64,000 nt of DNA from Isoetes taiwanensis (lineage: Eukaryota > Streptophyta > Lycopodiopsida > Isoetales > Isoetaceae): positions 19,529,359 to 19,593,358 of the forward strand of contig JAJEKV010000019.1 in NCBI GenBank assembly GCA_021234155.1, read 5' to 3'. This document shows positions 44,591 through 57,516 of the stretch, piece by piece. How positions within the stretch are numbered: position 1 is the stretch's first letter; each line of letters opens with the position of its first letter. The notes beneath the pieces are model-generated. The model searched no databases, was not told where the DNA came from, and was given only the letters and a program-made list of their open reading frames with translations. Position numbers and translations under genes: made by a program.

Positions 44591-47500
44591 TCCACCACCC
44601 CTTCATACTAATTGTCATATTCTTATTTTATCAAGAAAAATCTACAATGATCCAATGGCAACTACTTTTTTCTCCCATGAGTCCCATTTTCGCGATGAGT
44701 CCCCAAATTTCTAGATTTGACCCACTTTTAATTAAATGCTAATTTCTCTCAATGGAATGCACCAAGAAGCAGTATGGAATTATGGTGAGAGGAATTGCGG
44801 ACAGTCAAGATTTATGGAGGAGTTCCAAATGTGGGAAGATTCTTGCTTGTGAAGAGTGGAGAGGCTCACTTCCTGACATGTGGAGTATTATAAGTGCTCA
44901 TTCAAATTGGGTAGAGAATACCCCAAACTCAAGCATGCAGTTGCTTTTATTGGCATGGTGCAATGTAAAGAATCGCTGTAGTTGTGAGCCCGTTTCAATA
45001 TAACACTACTGAAGAATAAATTTAGGAACCAAATTTCAACACCTGACACCTTTGGATGCACTTGTTCAGATCTCATTGAGTGGACTCGATATGGAAGACT
45101 TTTAACTTTTGTCGCGAATAACTACTATCATAAATGTCAAAGTAATTATGTGCACATTTTCACGTGGATTATGACTTCTTTTATGTTAATTTGTAGCAAT
45201 TTAATAATAAAATCAATCGTTTCTTTGTGGAAAATATAAATTTATTTCTCTTAATATCCTTCTATATTTTTGAGATCTCGGCTGAAATTTTTCAGCCAAA
45301 AGTTTTATTACTAGGATAAATCCCACCAAATTTGTAGGTGCTTGGTTCATCCCTACCTGCTAGCCGAAATTTTCATTCGCTTAAAAACTTTTCCATATTA
45401 ATCGGCGTATGTGAAGCCTCGGCTTTTTTCACCAGAATGCTTATTATGTTGTTTTGCGCTGTTTTTCGCAGCTTGTTTCAAGGAATTGTCGGCGGAATTG
45501 GCCATAAGAGCTGTGCGTGCCTTGGAATAAATGGTCTCAAGTTTGTACAATGGTGGATATAATGAATTTAAAATCGAGTAAAGAGATACACGAAGGCCGC
45601 GACGAACATTTCTCTTTTCTAAATTTCCTATATTCAAGGAAGTGAGTCAATAGAGTGCAATTGGGCGCGTGTCCTTATCTCATAGAAGAGAATCTGTGCA
45701 AAGTATAAGTTTTTATATAACAACACATATGCAAATAATTTTGAATATGTGGAAGCTAGTGGTTACCCTGCTCAAATACTAGATCTATAAGGGCAATGAG
45801 TATTAGGTCGAAGGCATGGCATGTCATTTAATAATGTTTGAACCTCTTTTGTGTCTTCAAGATGAATTAATGAGATTGCTAGAAACAACTATGTTGCTTT
45901 AATGCATGCCAAGGATTGCATCGCAACATGTGAGAAAAGCTCTGAATAGATGCTAAATGAAGTGATTAGATGCAAATAATTGATGACATTTCTAGGAGGA
46001 TTATCTTTGTTGGAAAAAGGAAACTAATGGCTATAGCCAAATGAGTTTAGAATTACAAGAAATTTATCAAGGCTGTTTATGCCAAGGTCACAAGGAATAT
46101 TTCTCTTTCCCAATCTTCTTATCTTTACTCGCTACATGCTAAAAATTTTACTCCTGACTATGTATTAGTTTGAGAAGATACTGATTTGAACTTGTGCTAT
46201 TGCCTTCGTGCTAATTCTGTTCCTAAGACGCTTTTGTCACTTCCATTGTACTTGCAAATGGTCGAATAGTGGAACTTACACAATTTTAGTTTCTCAAAAC
46301 TACATTAGTGTTGGTTCATATATGATTTGTCCCTTGTCCTGAATGTTATGCAGCACCTCTTCGATGAGTGCAAGTACCGCTTCCTTGCATCCTCGCGACC
46401 TAATTCCCAAAACTACTATTATATTGGTCAGAGCATGGTTTGGCCTAAGTCCTGATCTAAAATGTTAAGTGTAGCAAGGTTCCTTCTTCTAAGTGAGTGC
46501 AATTGCCCGCGGCATGCATTAATTTTCGAGGATAGTGCGGTGGAATGTTTCCCAAGTGTAAAACATTAAGTTTTGTTTTTGGAGATAACTTTTTATTGGA
46601 GGCAAAACAATTAATACCGCTTGACATTGCACTTTTCTCCATTTGCTATAGATCTTCCGCCACCGTGGGAAGAGATATTAGGGCTAAAGATCTTAGACTT
46701 AAAGATTTGCAAAGATTCTTACAATCTTACTCACCCAGCTTGTGAAGACTTCTCTTCCTAAGTGTTTCAGAAGAAAAGTGGGATTTTCTCGAGGACCCGG
46801 CTTAATGAACAAATTACGCCAAATGCTCCTGATTTCATTTCGCAATGTCTATGTAATTATTCTTAACTTTTCCCTGCCATAAAGGAATTTCATTCATTTG
46901 TTTAATCTCCAGCTATTATCAATTGTTTTAATCTTCAATTGTACTTTGCGCTACATCTTTAAAAGAAACCAATCACCTTTTGTTTTATTTCAATTCTTTA
47001 ACCCCCTACTATTCCTTGGTCACCTGGCATACATATTAAGGAACCAATCATCTTTTGAATATAGATATTCATAGAAGTAAAAAGATCAGCTTGAATTATT
47101 AATATTTTCCATAGTATAGTTTGGTGTGTCCTTTTGATTGCCCTCAGAGGGCAACTCGTGTAATGTATGTGGGATTGATCAAATGGAAGGAGATTTAGTT
47201 AAAGTGTACATTCTCAGAATATTATGCACCTTGGATGAGTGGCTGCGTTGTTTGGGCTAGTTGTGACAGGAAATGGTAGGAGATTCATCGCAATTTACAT
47301 GGAATGGAAGGGAGATGATGTAATGTCTAGTTGGGGTAAGTAAGCAGAGGCAGCGAAAAGTTTAAATCGTAGAGGCGAAAGCGTACACGGCACATATTAC
47401 TCCTCAAGACTTGAATCGTCTTTCATTGATGATATTTGTTGTTTCTAAATGTTAATGAATTAAGCCACGCTTTATCTTGGGAGAAGCATATATGTCTCTG

Positions 47501-49504
47501 CTCCCGCTATGTGTTAAATTGAAAGGACATCTCTGAATTTTCAGAGGCACTATGAGTCTACCTGTGACTCCTAGGAGATGCTTATCTTCTCAAAACCCTT
47601 GTGTGTCGTGATTATTTTTAGAATGCCATTGGGAAATGATGAAAGCTATTTTTCGTACTATTCAAAGTAAATAGGCTTACAAAAGTACATTTTCTCAAGT
47701 AGCCAAATTTGTAGATAATTTAGAAAGGCATGGAGGTATTGTAAAATATGCCTTTAAAGTATCGATCCTAAAAGTTAAATCGAAGCTTGTTGGTGGAGTC
47801 AAACTTAACTCTACAAAGACATTAAGTAATTTCACCCTAAACGTGAATGAACAAAAACTTAGCTCACACCAACAACTTAGCTCACACCAACAACTTTAGC
47901 TTAGAAAAACCTTAGCTCACACCCAACAACTTCCGACCGACCAAACCTCCATATTCATTATCGAGTTTGCCTGCTAGTTTCCGGGACAATCCATTTTCCA
48001 ATGCTCCACCATCCGCAAATTTCGAATTGATCGGGCCCTCATGCCAAGTTACCACTCCTGCATAGTCAAACATATGCTTTCCATAACTGCATCTGTATCC
48101 GCAGCGGTGTTATAAAATGCCGCCACCTAATTCGCTCCAAAATTTCACTCAAGCAAGTCCACTCCAATTACTAACCCCTCGCTTTTCTCCTTCCCCGTCG
48201 AAAATTCCCAAAGATTTTGATGCTGCTTCTACCCCGTGATCCGCCATGAAGTCTATAAAAATGGTTGTCATTAACTCCAACCTAATTGCTAGCTCTTCCA
48301 ATTGTTCCACGGTACCTTGCAAGCCGCTCCAAATGCTATGCATAAAACCCATTTAGTTTAAAGCAAACTCGCCAATCGCTTCGCCTTTGCCTTTGCAGAG
48401 CGCCTAAACAGTGGCCAAACCGGATATAGTGGCTCATTTGTGGGTAGCTCGCTGATAATGCTGTGTTGGGTAAATATCCGGAAAGCAAATGAGCTTGCCT
48501 TGGTTCGCCACCGACAATAGATGGAGCCTATATTTTCTGTGGAATGCCAATACCTACATTAGATATTTCTTCCCTACGCTTTCGGGCCATGGCCCGCAGA
48601 TTTGACAAAGCTTAGCTTAGGGAAACAGCTCTTTACCGCAAAACTAATGTTTATTTAGGCCAAGCTCCAACAAGAATCTGAGCTTCATTTCGCCATGGCT
48701 CTTCTCCAAGATACACCGTGAATCACGCCAACGCCACGCAAATATTCGAGGTTACCGCAATAAATGCTTTATAATCAATGAATGCACAGGTTATTAAGTG
48801 GCCGCAATAAATGCTTTATATAAGTAATAAATGCACACAGTACACGTGCCATGTTTTAAGAATTTTGAAGAAACAAAATGAAGGAGAACAGAAATTAGAC
48901 ACTCAATTACATAGGAAGGAATACGTTATTTTTGTTGAAAGGATAACAAAGTTATAGCAAATGTAGAAAGGCATTATTAGCATAGAAATGTAGAGTTTTT
49001 TGCTAAAGAATGTGTCAAAACGCTACTTTTGCATTAGTGAGTCTAATCTGTACAATTTTTCATGACCAAGCAAACCTTTCAAAAAAACTATTCAAATAAT
49101 ACAATGTGATCGTTCCTATGCACCTTGTGTTGGAACTGAAGGGGTTTAAGATAGCAAAGTCTTTTCTGGACTATATACATTTTACATTTGCTTGAGGCAT
49201 GTTTGAATACGGCCATGACTAGCTTTTTTTTTTGAAATATTGCATGTCTTATGTCATGATTGGTCAAGATCAAATGGCATCATTCCTTGCAACAAACCTA
49301 TTTGGCTTGAACAATTCAGGCTCATCTATTAAGATATCTAACGTTGCCCATACAATTATAAACAATGTGGTTTTCTTTTCAACCTCCATTTGCAATCTGT
49401 GATGGCGCTATAGAATGCAATTTGGAAGTTTCTTTCACAATTAAAGTGTAAAAAAATGTAGATTTGCAAAAAAATTCTTCCATGATTCTATGCATTACCA
49501 CATC
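44591..49504. other. long stretch without a supported gene
   Basis: Frames are short and stop-bound. At 46,347-46,440 the plus strand reads MQHLFDECKYRFLASSRPN, which could be a LINE zf-RVT relic, but the match is weak. At 48,149-48,352 a minus-strand frame of 67 codons has a helical, acidic character and no recognised domain. A short direct repeat lies at 47,857-47,935. I see no RNA gene or complete transposon. Confidence 0.35.
47857..47935. repeat. about 19-bp direct repeat, four copies
   Basis: ACTTAGCTCACACCAACA recurs with small changes at about 47,857, 47,876 and 47,910. A shortened copy (TTTAGCTTAG) lies between the second and the last. Confidence 0.8.
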
Positions 49505-49935
49505 TCAATAATTTGAACCTATGTATGCTTTAACTTTCTCATGGATCATTCCAACTTGTAACGTCTGCCCTTTCAAATATGTAAAACATATCAGCTAAAA
49601 CATCTCCTTTTGCATATCTCAGAAGTAAGGAATGCAACAAATTTCTCTCAACTAGGCTCATGAAGTATATTGCACACTTCTCTTTCTCAACTAGGCTCAA
49701 CATGTTTTTTCTTTCCATAAAACACATGATGCTTTGCTAAAGAGATTACAATCACTGCGGCCCCATCATGCCGCTCTATGTATATGTGCCAAATGGCAAC
49801 CCTGCTTTCTCTGTATTTCCATGAGGTAGGTGCTCCTCAACATAATAAACTAAATGTATAAGTCCTCAGCTAGATGTATAAGTCTTCAGCTTGCAAAACA
49901 ATGTAATATATTTAGTCACTTGTAAAACAATGTAG
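49505..49935 (-). repeat. dispersed repeat with PPR-like tail, copy 2
   Basis: The reverse complement of this block matches 30,090-30,460. On the minus strand the 62-codon frame 49,727-49,539 ends LLRYAKGDVLADMFYIFERADVTSWNDP in two adjoining stretches, with YAKGDV and DVTSWN spaced like the pentatricopeptide consensus (YAKCG...DVVSWN). PPR proteins bind organellar RNA. Here only one or two repeat units survive and a stop follows, so this is a fragment carried in a repeat. Confidence 0.55.
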
Positions 49936-52445
49936 CATATTTATTCAGATGCATAGCCATGTTGGATCTTTTGGGTGCTATCATATTATCTTTAGATGGA
50001 TTATCATTTATGATCATGGGCAACTATATTCTTCTTCATTTGATAATTTATGCCTCATTTTTTTGTGACCCACGAGTCTGGAAAAAGATTCACATTGGCA
50101 AATCTATAATTTTTGTTTGACTTGCAAATTGGCAAGTCATCAAACATAACGTGATGGAACTCTGTCCCCTGCAATCTGCAAACTCATGTATGTTGGAATT
50201 TAGTTTGTATCAAATTTAGCAGAGCCATGTTTATGGATGGAAAGCAATAAAGATGTATAAATTGACGCTGCTATTATCCACCAGAACATAACCCTGGGGT
50301 TTCAACAATACATCGAGGAACAAAAAATTAGATGATATGCACAAAAAACATTTTCTTGTTCGACAACAGATCTTGGATCACAAAATCAGCTCATATACAC
50401 AGAAACATTTACCAGAGTTGTTTTCGTATAAAGAATAAGCAATAATTAGAGTCCTAACTACGAAGGAATAACTTTCTTCTCTGCAACAAAATAAATGCCT
50501 ACATGTAAGTCACATCCAGATCTTGAACTAGCTCAATAGAAAACCATTCAAAACTTTCCTATCCAAGCCTGAGCTTCTGCTGAAAAACAAAGAGGGAAGT
50601 TGACAATGAAAAATCTGGCAATCGGGTTCCAAAGATGGCTCCTCCCTCTTCGATTGGAAATGGATGACGAAAATTTGCATATTAAGCTTTTCACTTATCC
50701 CAATAGCTTGCAACATTCTGATTCTTCCATGGAGCCACAGAGCTGGCTAGAATGCCAGATCTCTTAAGCCCACACCGATCAAATCATTAAAATGAGATAA
50801 ATTAAAAACTGCCCGAAAAGTTAGCCAGTAAGTTGTACACAGAGAAAAGAATAGCTATGTGTCAAGATAATGGAAGAGCCAGTGAATCCACTATTAATGT
50901 CCAACATGTTAATGCAATACCTACTGAGTTATGGATTTATGTCTATTTGCAACGGTGCGAGACACACTTGGTGTTAAAGATAACCTTCAATGTTGGTGGA
51001 TCTAGCTTCCTTGCAGAGAAAGGAACTCAAAGATGTTGTCGATTGCTTGCAAAGGAAGCAATTCGCTCGATTAGAGGAACTCGTTGAATGTCAAAGAAGA
51101 GACGATAAAGAATGGACGATCCAAATCAGTGCCAGGGTGACAGGAATATTCCTAAAGCATCGTTGTATAGCTTTTATACATATGTCGATAAATAAAGAGG
51201 ACTTCAAAAAGGCTATATTCCGATGCATATGACTTCAAATAAAGAGGACTTAACTCAAATTCTTATATAAACATATAGATAGATAGATCTGCATATCAAT
51301 AAATTTAAACATGCATATGAACATGATTTAAACATGACTATGAATAAATTTAAACATGACTCCAATGTTGCATGTTGAGTACTAGCTATGCAAATCTATG
51401 AATATGATTTGAACATGCATATGAATGAACATAAATGAACATGCGTAATAAACATAAATAAACATGCATACGAGTGTGATTTATCTGCGTTTCAAGATAA
51501 GCAGATAAATCTGCTTCTTGAGGGTAATTGAGAGATCCTCTAAAATATTTAAGTCATCCTTGTATTTGTTGTCCTTATCAGCCATCTAAAAGCCTCTCCC
51601 TTTGTTCAATTGTTCCACTCACCCACCCTTATCATTCTATATCAGGCGCTCATTAGCCGCTCGTGTGTCTTCTTTGAGTTTTACTGGACACTCAACTTAG
51701 GGTTCTCTGAGCCTCTCCATTGGATTTGCTTCCACCATAGCAGTTTCTGCAAGGAGGGTTTCATAGATTTGTTCGTTTATGCGATAGTTTGTTTCCTCTG
51801 CCATGGCCCGTCCAACAGAGATTTTAGGATGCGGGTTATGAGAGTGGTTTTTTGAAGTTAGTTTTGCATGTCTGGCTACTTTCTTCTATGTTTGAGGCTG
51901 TCTATATAGCAATAGAGTTGTTCTTGTCTCTCTAATAATTTCTCCTTCTCTTCCGAGTTAGGCCTTCTGATGGCCTCAATCCTTTTTTGTTGTATTTTCA
52001 GTGTGTTTTTTCCTAATTTTCCTCCCTCTCAAGTAGGCTGATGGATTCTTTTGATGCGGTATGGTTCTTGGCACAGTCTGCTTTCCATTTTCTTTGCTCA
52101 ATTTGTAATCTTGCTCGGTTCTGTTTTCTATTATCTAGTTTTGTTCTATTCCCTGCTGGAGCAGCTATTGTATGAGATTGAGCCCCAATCACTCATCGGT
52201 TATTTTTCTACAATGGCTTTGATTGCCCTGTGCCTTTTAGATCCCCAACATTCATCTACATACCCATCCAAAGTGCCCCTCGATCAAATTGTATATGTAC
52301 CTCATTAGTTGATTGTTCTAGAAAAGATTTGAACATGTTTTATATCTTCCAGACACAACGTCAGCACTTCCCCATCACTCACAATATTTGTAGTTATGGT
52401 TCATCATCTATAACACCAATAACTAGTAGCAACATATAAAAAAAG
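49936..52445. other. AT-rich region with AACATGCATA words; no supported gene
   Basis: At 51,285-51,480 AAACATGCATATGAA and AATTTAAACATGA words recur irregularly, preceded by a TAGATAGATAGATC run. Frames at 50,833-51,087 and 50,990-51,232 overlap in two frames. The second (MLVDLASLQRKELKDVVDC) might be a small exon or relic, but I recognise nothing. Frames at 51,610-52,308 are hydrophobic and look non-coding. Confidence 0.35.
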
Positions 52446-52700
52446 GGGAAAACTACCAAAATACCCTTATGAGTTTATGTAATTACCGAAATGCCCTTAT
52501 GAGTTTCAAAATTACCAAAATGCATACAAAGAAATTACTATTTTGCCCCTCCGCACCAAACTTAATTACCAAAATGCCCCTACATATCAAACTTAATTAC
52601 CAAAATGGCATTACAATACATACTAATTTTGATCAATCTATATCAAATTTAATTACCAAATGCCCTATATATCAAATTTAATCATCAAAATACCCCTAAA
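52446..52700 (+). repeat. left terminal inverted repeat of the MULE
   Basis: It starts GGGAAAACTACCAAAATACC and matches the complement of 59,690 downward over at least 80 bases with few changes. Internally it is built of AATTACCAAAATGCCCC-type units about 30 bp long, so the end is itself a tandem array. Confidence 0.85.
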
Positions 52701-52768
52701 CACTCTTGTTGTGACACTTACAAGGAGCCAATGTTTCTTGTGGTTTTAGCGCACGATGATGCTATTGC

Positions 52769-54186
52769 TGTGATGCTCCCCGAATCCATACGACGCTCCC
52801 ATCGTACAAATACAGGAAATTCACTTCCCACGGCGACTACATCACTATGGAAAGGCCCTCCGTCTAACTCGGACCACTTGGGATAGCCAAGCGTCGGGGT
52901 GAAGGACACGGAGGTGTCATCTGTCCCACGTCTTCTATGGGAATCCTATACAGCGGGAACGTACATACATATTAGCACCTAGCAACCATACACAAAATAA
53001 TATACCATCACGAAGGGTGGTCCATCCATCTTCCATATAAGCGATAATACAATGCCAATATAACATAAGAAATGCTCTCTAACTCTACCCCGAGCTCAGG
53101 CTCAAGGGGGTCGACTGACGGTCAAGGCTTCGGATAACAACAGACAGAAGTGTAACATGCGTTGGCTAGCATAGAACAATGGCTAGGGTAGTCCACTCCA
53201 TCTGCCCCTCCTATGCACACTTTGCAGATAGGCTGAAACATGCTATGACATAGTTGTAGCCTTCCAGAGATATAATCTCATGGAGTCACCCTATGAAACT
53301 ACTCCAGATTACATCTCCCGGGTCCGTTGAGGCAGGAACGGGATGAATCCCCTCTAGAGCATGATGGTTACATGGGCGTACTAGAGGATCGTAGCACCAC
53401 TGGCACACACGCATCCGTACCCCACTTACCACGCTAAATCTAAAGGCCGGTTCACCGCACTCGTTCGAGTTAAGGACGCTCCAATGGCCACATCCTGTAA
53501 TCCAGGGGGTGTCAGACCTATACCCGGCCCCTTCAGTGACTGACTATAAGCCTGGCACACTATAGGAATCTTGAAGCCATGCTAGTCAAGATCTCACCTC
53601 CGTTTCATCATCATACCCGTTATCTGGTGCTGAATCACAACATAGCATAATCATAACATAGCATCCACAGCCAGGTGGGCTCTTGTGCACAGGCTGCATT
53701 TACTGGGTCTTAAGGGTTCTAAGTAGAAACATATCTACTACTACTAAGCTTTTCAAGTCTCTACCCACCCTTAATCCCAAACACCCAGGAAGAATAGAGA
53801 GAGAACATAATCATAAACAAAGCATCCATCATCGTCTTAATAGCACATTAGGTCAGGATACAATGGCGAGTAGCTCCTCCCTTATTCAATTCTTTCCAAA
53901 TTGATTTTGGGGCAGAATTGGGGATAGGGACCCAACTTGCCCCTTAATCTTAGTAAGTTTCCACTGGCCAATCGAATTGGGCCAGGTGGCTCTCCCTACA
54001 TTTACTGATTAATAAGATTAATTAGTCTAATTAGCTTAATTAACTTATTAACAATTTAGCATAGCTAACAAAAGCCCTTTTAGGTTAGTCCAAGTTATCC
54101 CCTAATGACCCATAAGAATCTAATTATACTCTGGTGATGTGTCATAGTATTTATACATATACCATATAATTACATGGAACGTCACA
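52769..54186 (-). repeat. 3' LTR of the nested retroelement (copy C)
   Basis: Aligned with 57,517-59,139 from TGTGATGCTCCCCGAA to CATGGAACGTCACA. It is about 200 bp shorter, mainly because the stretch corresponding to 58,681-58,795 is missing. It is followed on the high-coordinate side by a polypurine tract (minus strand), which identifies it as the 3' LTR. Confidence 0.85.
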
Positions 54187-54821
54187 TTCTCCCCCTCCTC
54201 ACCCGGAATAAGTCCTCAGCATTGGGATTAGCCAGGTGCACAAGAACAATTTAGTTATGGAAGGTAAAATCATTTCATGAGATAATAAAAGGTTATAAAA
54301 AGTGATCACTGATCAAAGTTCTTAGGACCGCGTAGTCCATTCACAACAGGTAACACACATCATATCATAAAATTATACAGAAGAGCACACATGCAAAGCA
54401 ACACTGGAAACAACAAGAGATTGCCTCAGACAGAGGCCTCGATGCTTCTGCGAAACGCGCTACTGGCCTGCAGAATTATAGTACATCAGTACTTATAAAA
54501 CAATTTAAATAGTGTGGTTGAAGGGACTACCCCCTTAAAGAAAAAGAAATAGGAATGAAGGAAATCGTATCATGCCTAAGGCTTGTGTTTATTCCCAGTG
54601 TAGACGAACGCGTCCTATCATGAATGGCTATATACCCATTTTTCCATCTAAGATGCATCTAGCCGAACCCCTCACATGATGCGTGCCGGATCGAATATGT
54701 AGCAAAATAACAGGGGGTTTTCTTTGTGTTTTTGTACGCTTTTCACTAAGGTTTTCCTATGATTTCGTGATGTATTCAAATGGATGTACTAATGCGTACA
54801 TCTAGAGTGCACTATTTCTGA

Positions 54822-55020
54822 GCCATTGATTTTAGCCTTTTTTATTCAATGGTCAACAACCAATGGCTCACAACAAAAGCCCTTTTTTTGTGCGTGTGGT
54901 GCATAATGGGCACATGAAGGGCCATTGATTTTAGCCTTTTTTTCAATGGTCAACAACCAATGGCTCACAACAAAAGCCCTCTTTTTGTGTGTGTGGTGCA
55001 TAATGGGCACATGAAGGGCT
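54822..55020. repeat. 99-bp direct duplication
   Basis: GCCATTGATTTTAGCC through GGGCACATGAAGG occurs at 54,822 and again at 54,921 with only a few differences, such as GTGCGTG against GTGTGTG. Confidence 0.9.
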
Positions 55021-55191
55021 TGAAGGGCGCATGTAATGCAGTTTCCCCGCCGGCATTTCTTATCATAACTTTTGATCCAGAGCTCTGTTTGAGATGATTT
55101 TTATTGCCTTGGAAAGCTCTCTCCGAGATCTTTTTGATAGTGTATGATATGGATATGTTTGGTTAAGTTATGTATGCTAAAACAGCAATTT

Positions 55192-56177
55192 TTCGGCCGG
55201 GTTTGGTAGGCTTTCACATCCTACCAGCTGATTAATACAGGATTGCGCTATTGGATATTGTTTTATGGCTCATTCCGAATGAAGCTTGCAAAAAATTACC
55301 ATGCATTTTTAGATTTTGAGGCAGTTATTAAGCAAATTCCAAGGCTTCTAGATCCTTGTGCTAACAAGCAGAAAAGTTTCCCACTTTGGTTTCTCACTAC
55401 AAGAATCCATGGAGGCCAAAGGCTGCTGTTAAATTCCAGTTGAAAAATGTTTGTGTATGGGTGTTGCAAACTTTATGACTTTCAGAATAATGGGATCAAT
55501 CTGCTCTATCTTTATGGTAACTTTTACTTATGTTCTATTTGTTTTATTGTGATCAAATTCAAAAGCTACAGGTGATGAAAGCCTCAAATGAATTCTAGTT
55601 TTTTTCTGGTTTGAATTCTAAAAATTTTGTCATACCCGCGGGGGGGAGGGGGGGGGGTGACGTCCCCAAGGCCCCGAAGGGGCCAAAAAAAATTTTTTGC
55701 AACATAAACCATTAACATCCAACATATAAAAATTAAATCCTCCAACACATAACAACCAACACATAACAACCATTGACATTAACAACCAACACATAACTAC
55801 CATTGACATTAATTAACACAACCATTGGGTCCAACACATTTAAATTAAAATCCCCCTTAAACCCCCTTTGGTTTGGGTGCATATTCACACGGGGGGAGCG
55901 AGAGCCCTCATAATTGTATTTTGCACGTACGAAATCAACACCATATAGTATTCCGCTTGAAATCTTATAGTATTTTGCGAATCTTGTTATACAGTATAGC
56001 AAATTTTGTACTTGCATACCCCACAAACGAGGAACTTTACGTATGGTGTAGATTAAGGAATAAGGGGTGAATATGCCTATCCAACAGCGCTCGGAATGAG
56101 CCATAAAACAATATCCAATAGCGCAATCCTGTATTAATCAGCTGGTAGGATGTGAAAGCCTACCAAACCCGACCGAA
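55192..56177. repeat. 986-bp segment bounded by 87-bp inverted repeats
   Basis: 55,192-55,278 and the complement of 56,091-56,177 agree almost base for base (GGTTTGGTAGGCTTTCACAT through GGATATTGTTTTATGGCTC), with about one or two differences. The arms contain their own small hairpin, GGTAGG to CCTACC. Between them are unrelated left and right parts, a G-run with a GGCCCCGAAGGGGCC palindrome (about 55,640-55,685) and AACAACCAACACATAAC direct repeats (55,745-55,811). It resembles a terminal-inverted-repeat transposon or a fold-back. I could not identify a target duplication. Confidence 0.7.
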
Positions 56178-57503
56178 GGGGTCAATTGCCTTTTAAAAAT
56201 GTGTATACAAGGGGAGTTTTTTGCTACCCTCCGAACGCAGATGCCATACCCCTTTATGTAAAAGTGCATCCCCCGGGGTCTTGTATCGGTCCGACCTAGC
56301 TTGCATGTCCTGCTAATTGAGTTGCAGGAGTTCTAGGGTATGGTACGACAGAATCTTGTTCCAAATAAAGGTTTGGGACTCATCATTGAAATGGTACGGG
56401 GGAAGGTGAAAGGGACTCCCGACAATTATGGCCTCCCTATCTCCCAGTTAGACATACTCTCTACCTCGGGCCTTCGGGTCTTCTTGCTCCATCTCCCGCG
56501 CGTCGTCAGTTACGGCTACTAGCTCCATAATCCTTTGGGCCTCTGCTCTGATTGCTTCTCCTTCACTCAAGGAGGATAAAACTTGACCAACATCAGAACT
56601 TGGTCAGGCTGCTCCACCAAGGTGTACGGCTCCCTTAAGGAATTCAACTTCAGCAAAAAGCGCTCTGTCAGGTGAAAGATGGGGTAAGGCACTCTATTCC
56701 CGATGGCGAACCGCTTAACAAGCTCAGTCACGAGGAGCTCGAGCATTTCAGGATCTCTGGCGAGCTTATCACTAAGCTCGGCAAGGATCTGGTTCACGTT
56801 GAGGTTGGAGTGACTAACGGTATGCAGAATACGCATGGTCACGCGTACAAGACAAGGTGGAAAAGTAGGGCGCTGGTACGACGGTAGCGATTAATGGTCC
56901 AAGCTATGGCGAGGCGAGCTCCCTTCCGGCGGCTATGGCGGATAGGCGACGCGGCAGGTGGAAGAAGGAAAGAAAACAAGAAAAAATAACCGCCACTTTT
57001 TGAGTTTTGAATTTCAAATATATATATATATTTTTTTTAATTTACATGGCATATGCATCATTTTTATACACAATTTTTATACGGGGGCGTGATGGTGTAT
57101 TTTGGCGTGTCTTTTCGAATTCTAAAGCGCTATTCCCTGATCCGCTTCCCCCCCCCCTCCCGCGACTCTAGGGCCTATTTGATGACATTTTGGTGCCTCC
57201 CACTTATGCCTCTTTGTCATTGGACTGTCCATGATGGGCTAGTGCAAGAATTGCCTCCATCTGAGTTGCCTAGAAAAAGTTATGGTCCTTGGGAACAAGG
57301 GATCTCGTTCTCTCAAAACTCAGTAGACTTAACCCTAATAACTCACAATTTACTCCCTAACTAGCTTATTTCTCTCATAACTAGGCCAATACTCGTGCTA
57401 ACTATGGTATTCTAGTAATTTATCTTAAATTAAAGTCCCCTACAACTAACCATCTAACGAGTTAGAATATGGCCAGTGCAATGATCTGGTCAACCAAAAT
57501 CAT

Positions 57504-57515
57504 GCTCTGATACCA
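57504..57515 (-). promoter_or_regulatory. primer binding site for initiator tRNA-Met
   Basis: The minus strand reads TGGTATCAGAGC, the standard complement of the 3' end of plant initiator tRNA-Met, one base inside the LTR edge at 57,517. This fixes the element's direction and which LTR is 5'. Confidence 0.9.
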
Positions 57516-57516
57516 C

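Larger units (their letters stand above)
54187..57516 (-). mobile_element. interior of the nested retroelement, pol deleted
   Basis: The minus strand starts with the primer site (57,515-57,504) and ends with a GAGGAGGGGGAGAA polypurine tract (54,200-54,187) abutting the 3' LTR. The last 500 bp (54,187-54,700) resemble the 3' untranslated parts of elements A and B. No integrase, reverse transcriptase or protease is recognisable. 56,567-56,842 minus is a 91-codon open frame (with LLVTELVKRF) where gag would be, not recognised. 54,720-56,300 holds a direct duplication and an inverted-repeat segment that look like later changes. Confidence 0.6.

Noticed and set aside
44259-44742. Proline-rich frames of 60-117 codons on both strands
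   Set aside because: They come from the CCCTTTGCCC low-complexity tract.
46347-46440. LINE zf-RVT relic MQHLFDECKYRF
   Set aside because: Only one short stretch fits, with no zinc ligands before it and no poly(A) end nearby. Mentioned in the region entry only.
55733-56104. 123-codon minus-strand frame
   Set aside because: It runs through the inverted-repeat arm and an AACAACCAACAC tandem, and its C-terminal repeats mirror that tandem, so coding is unlikely.
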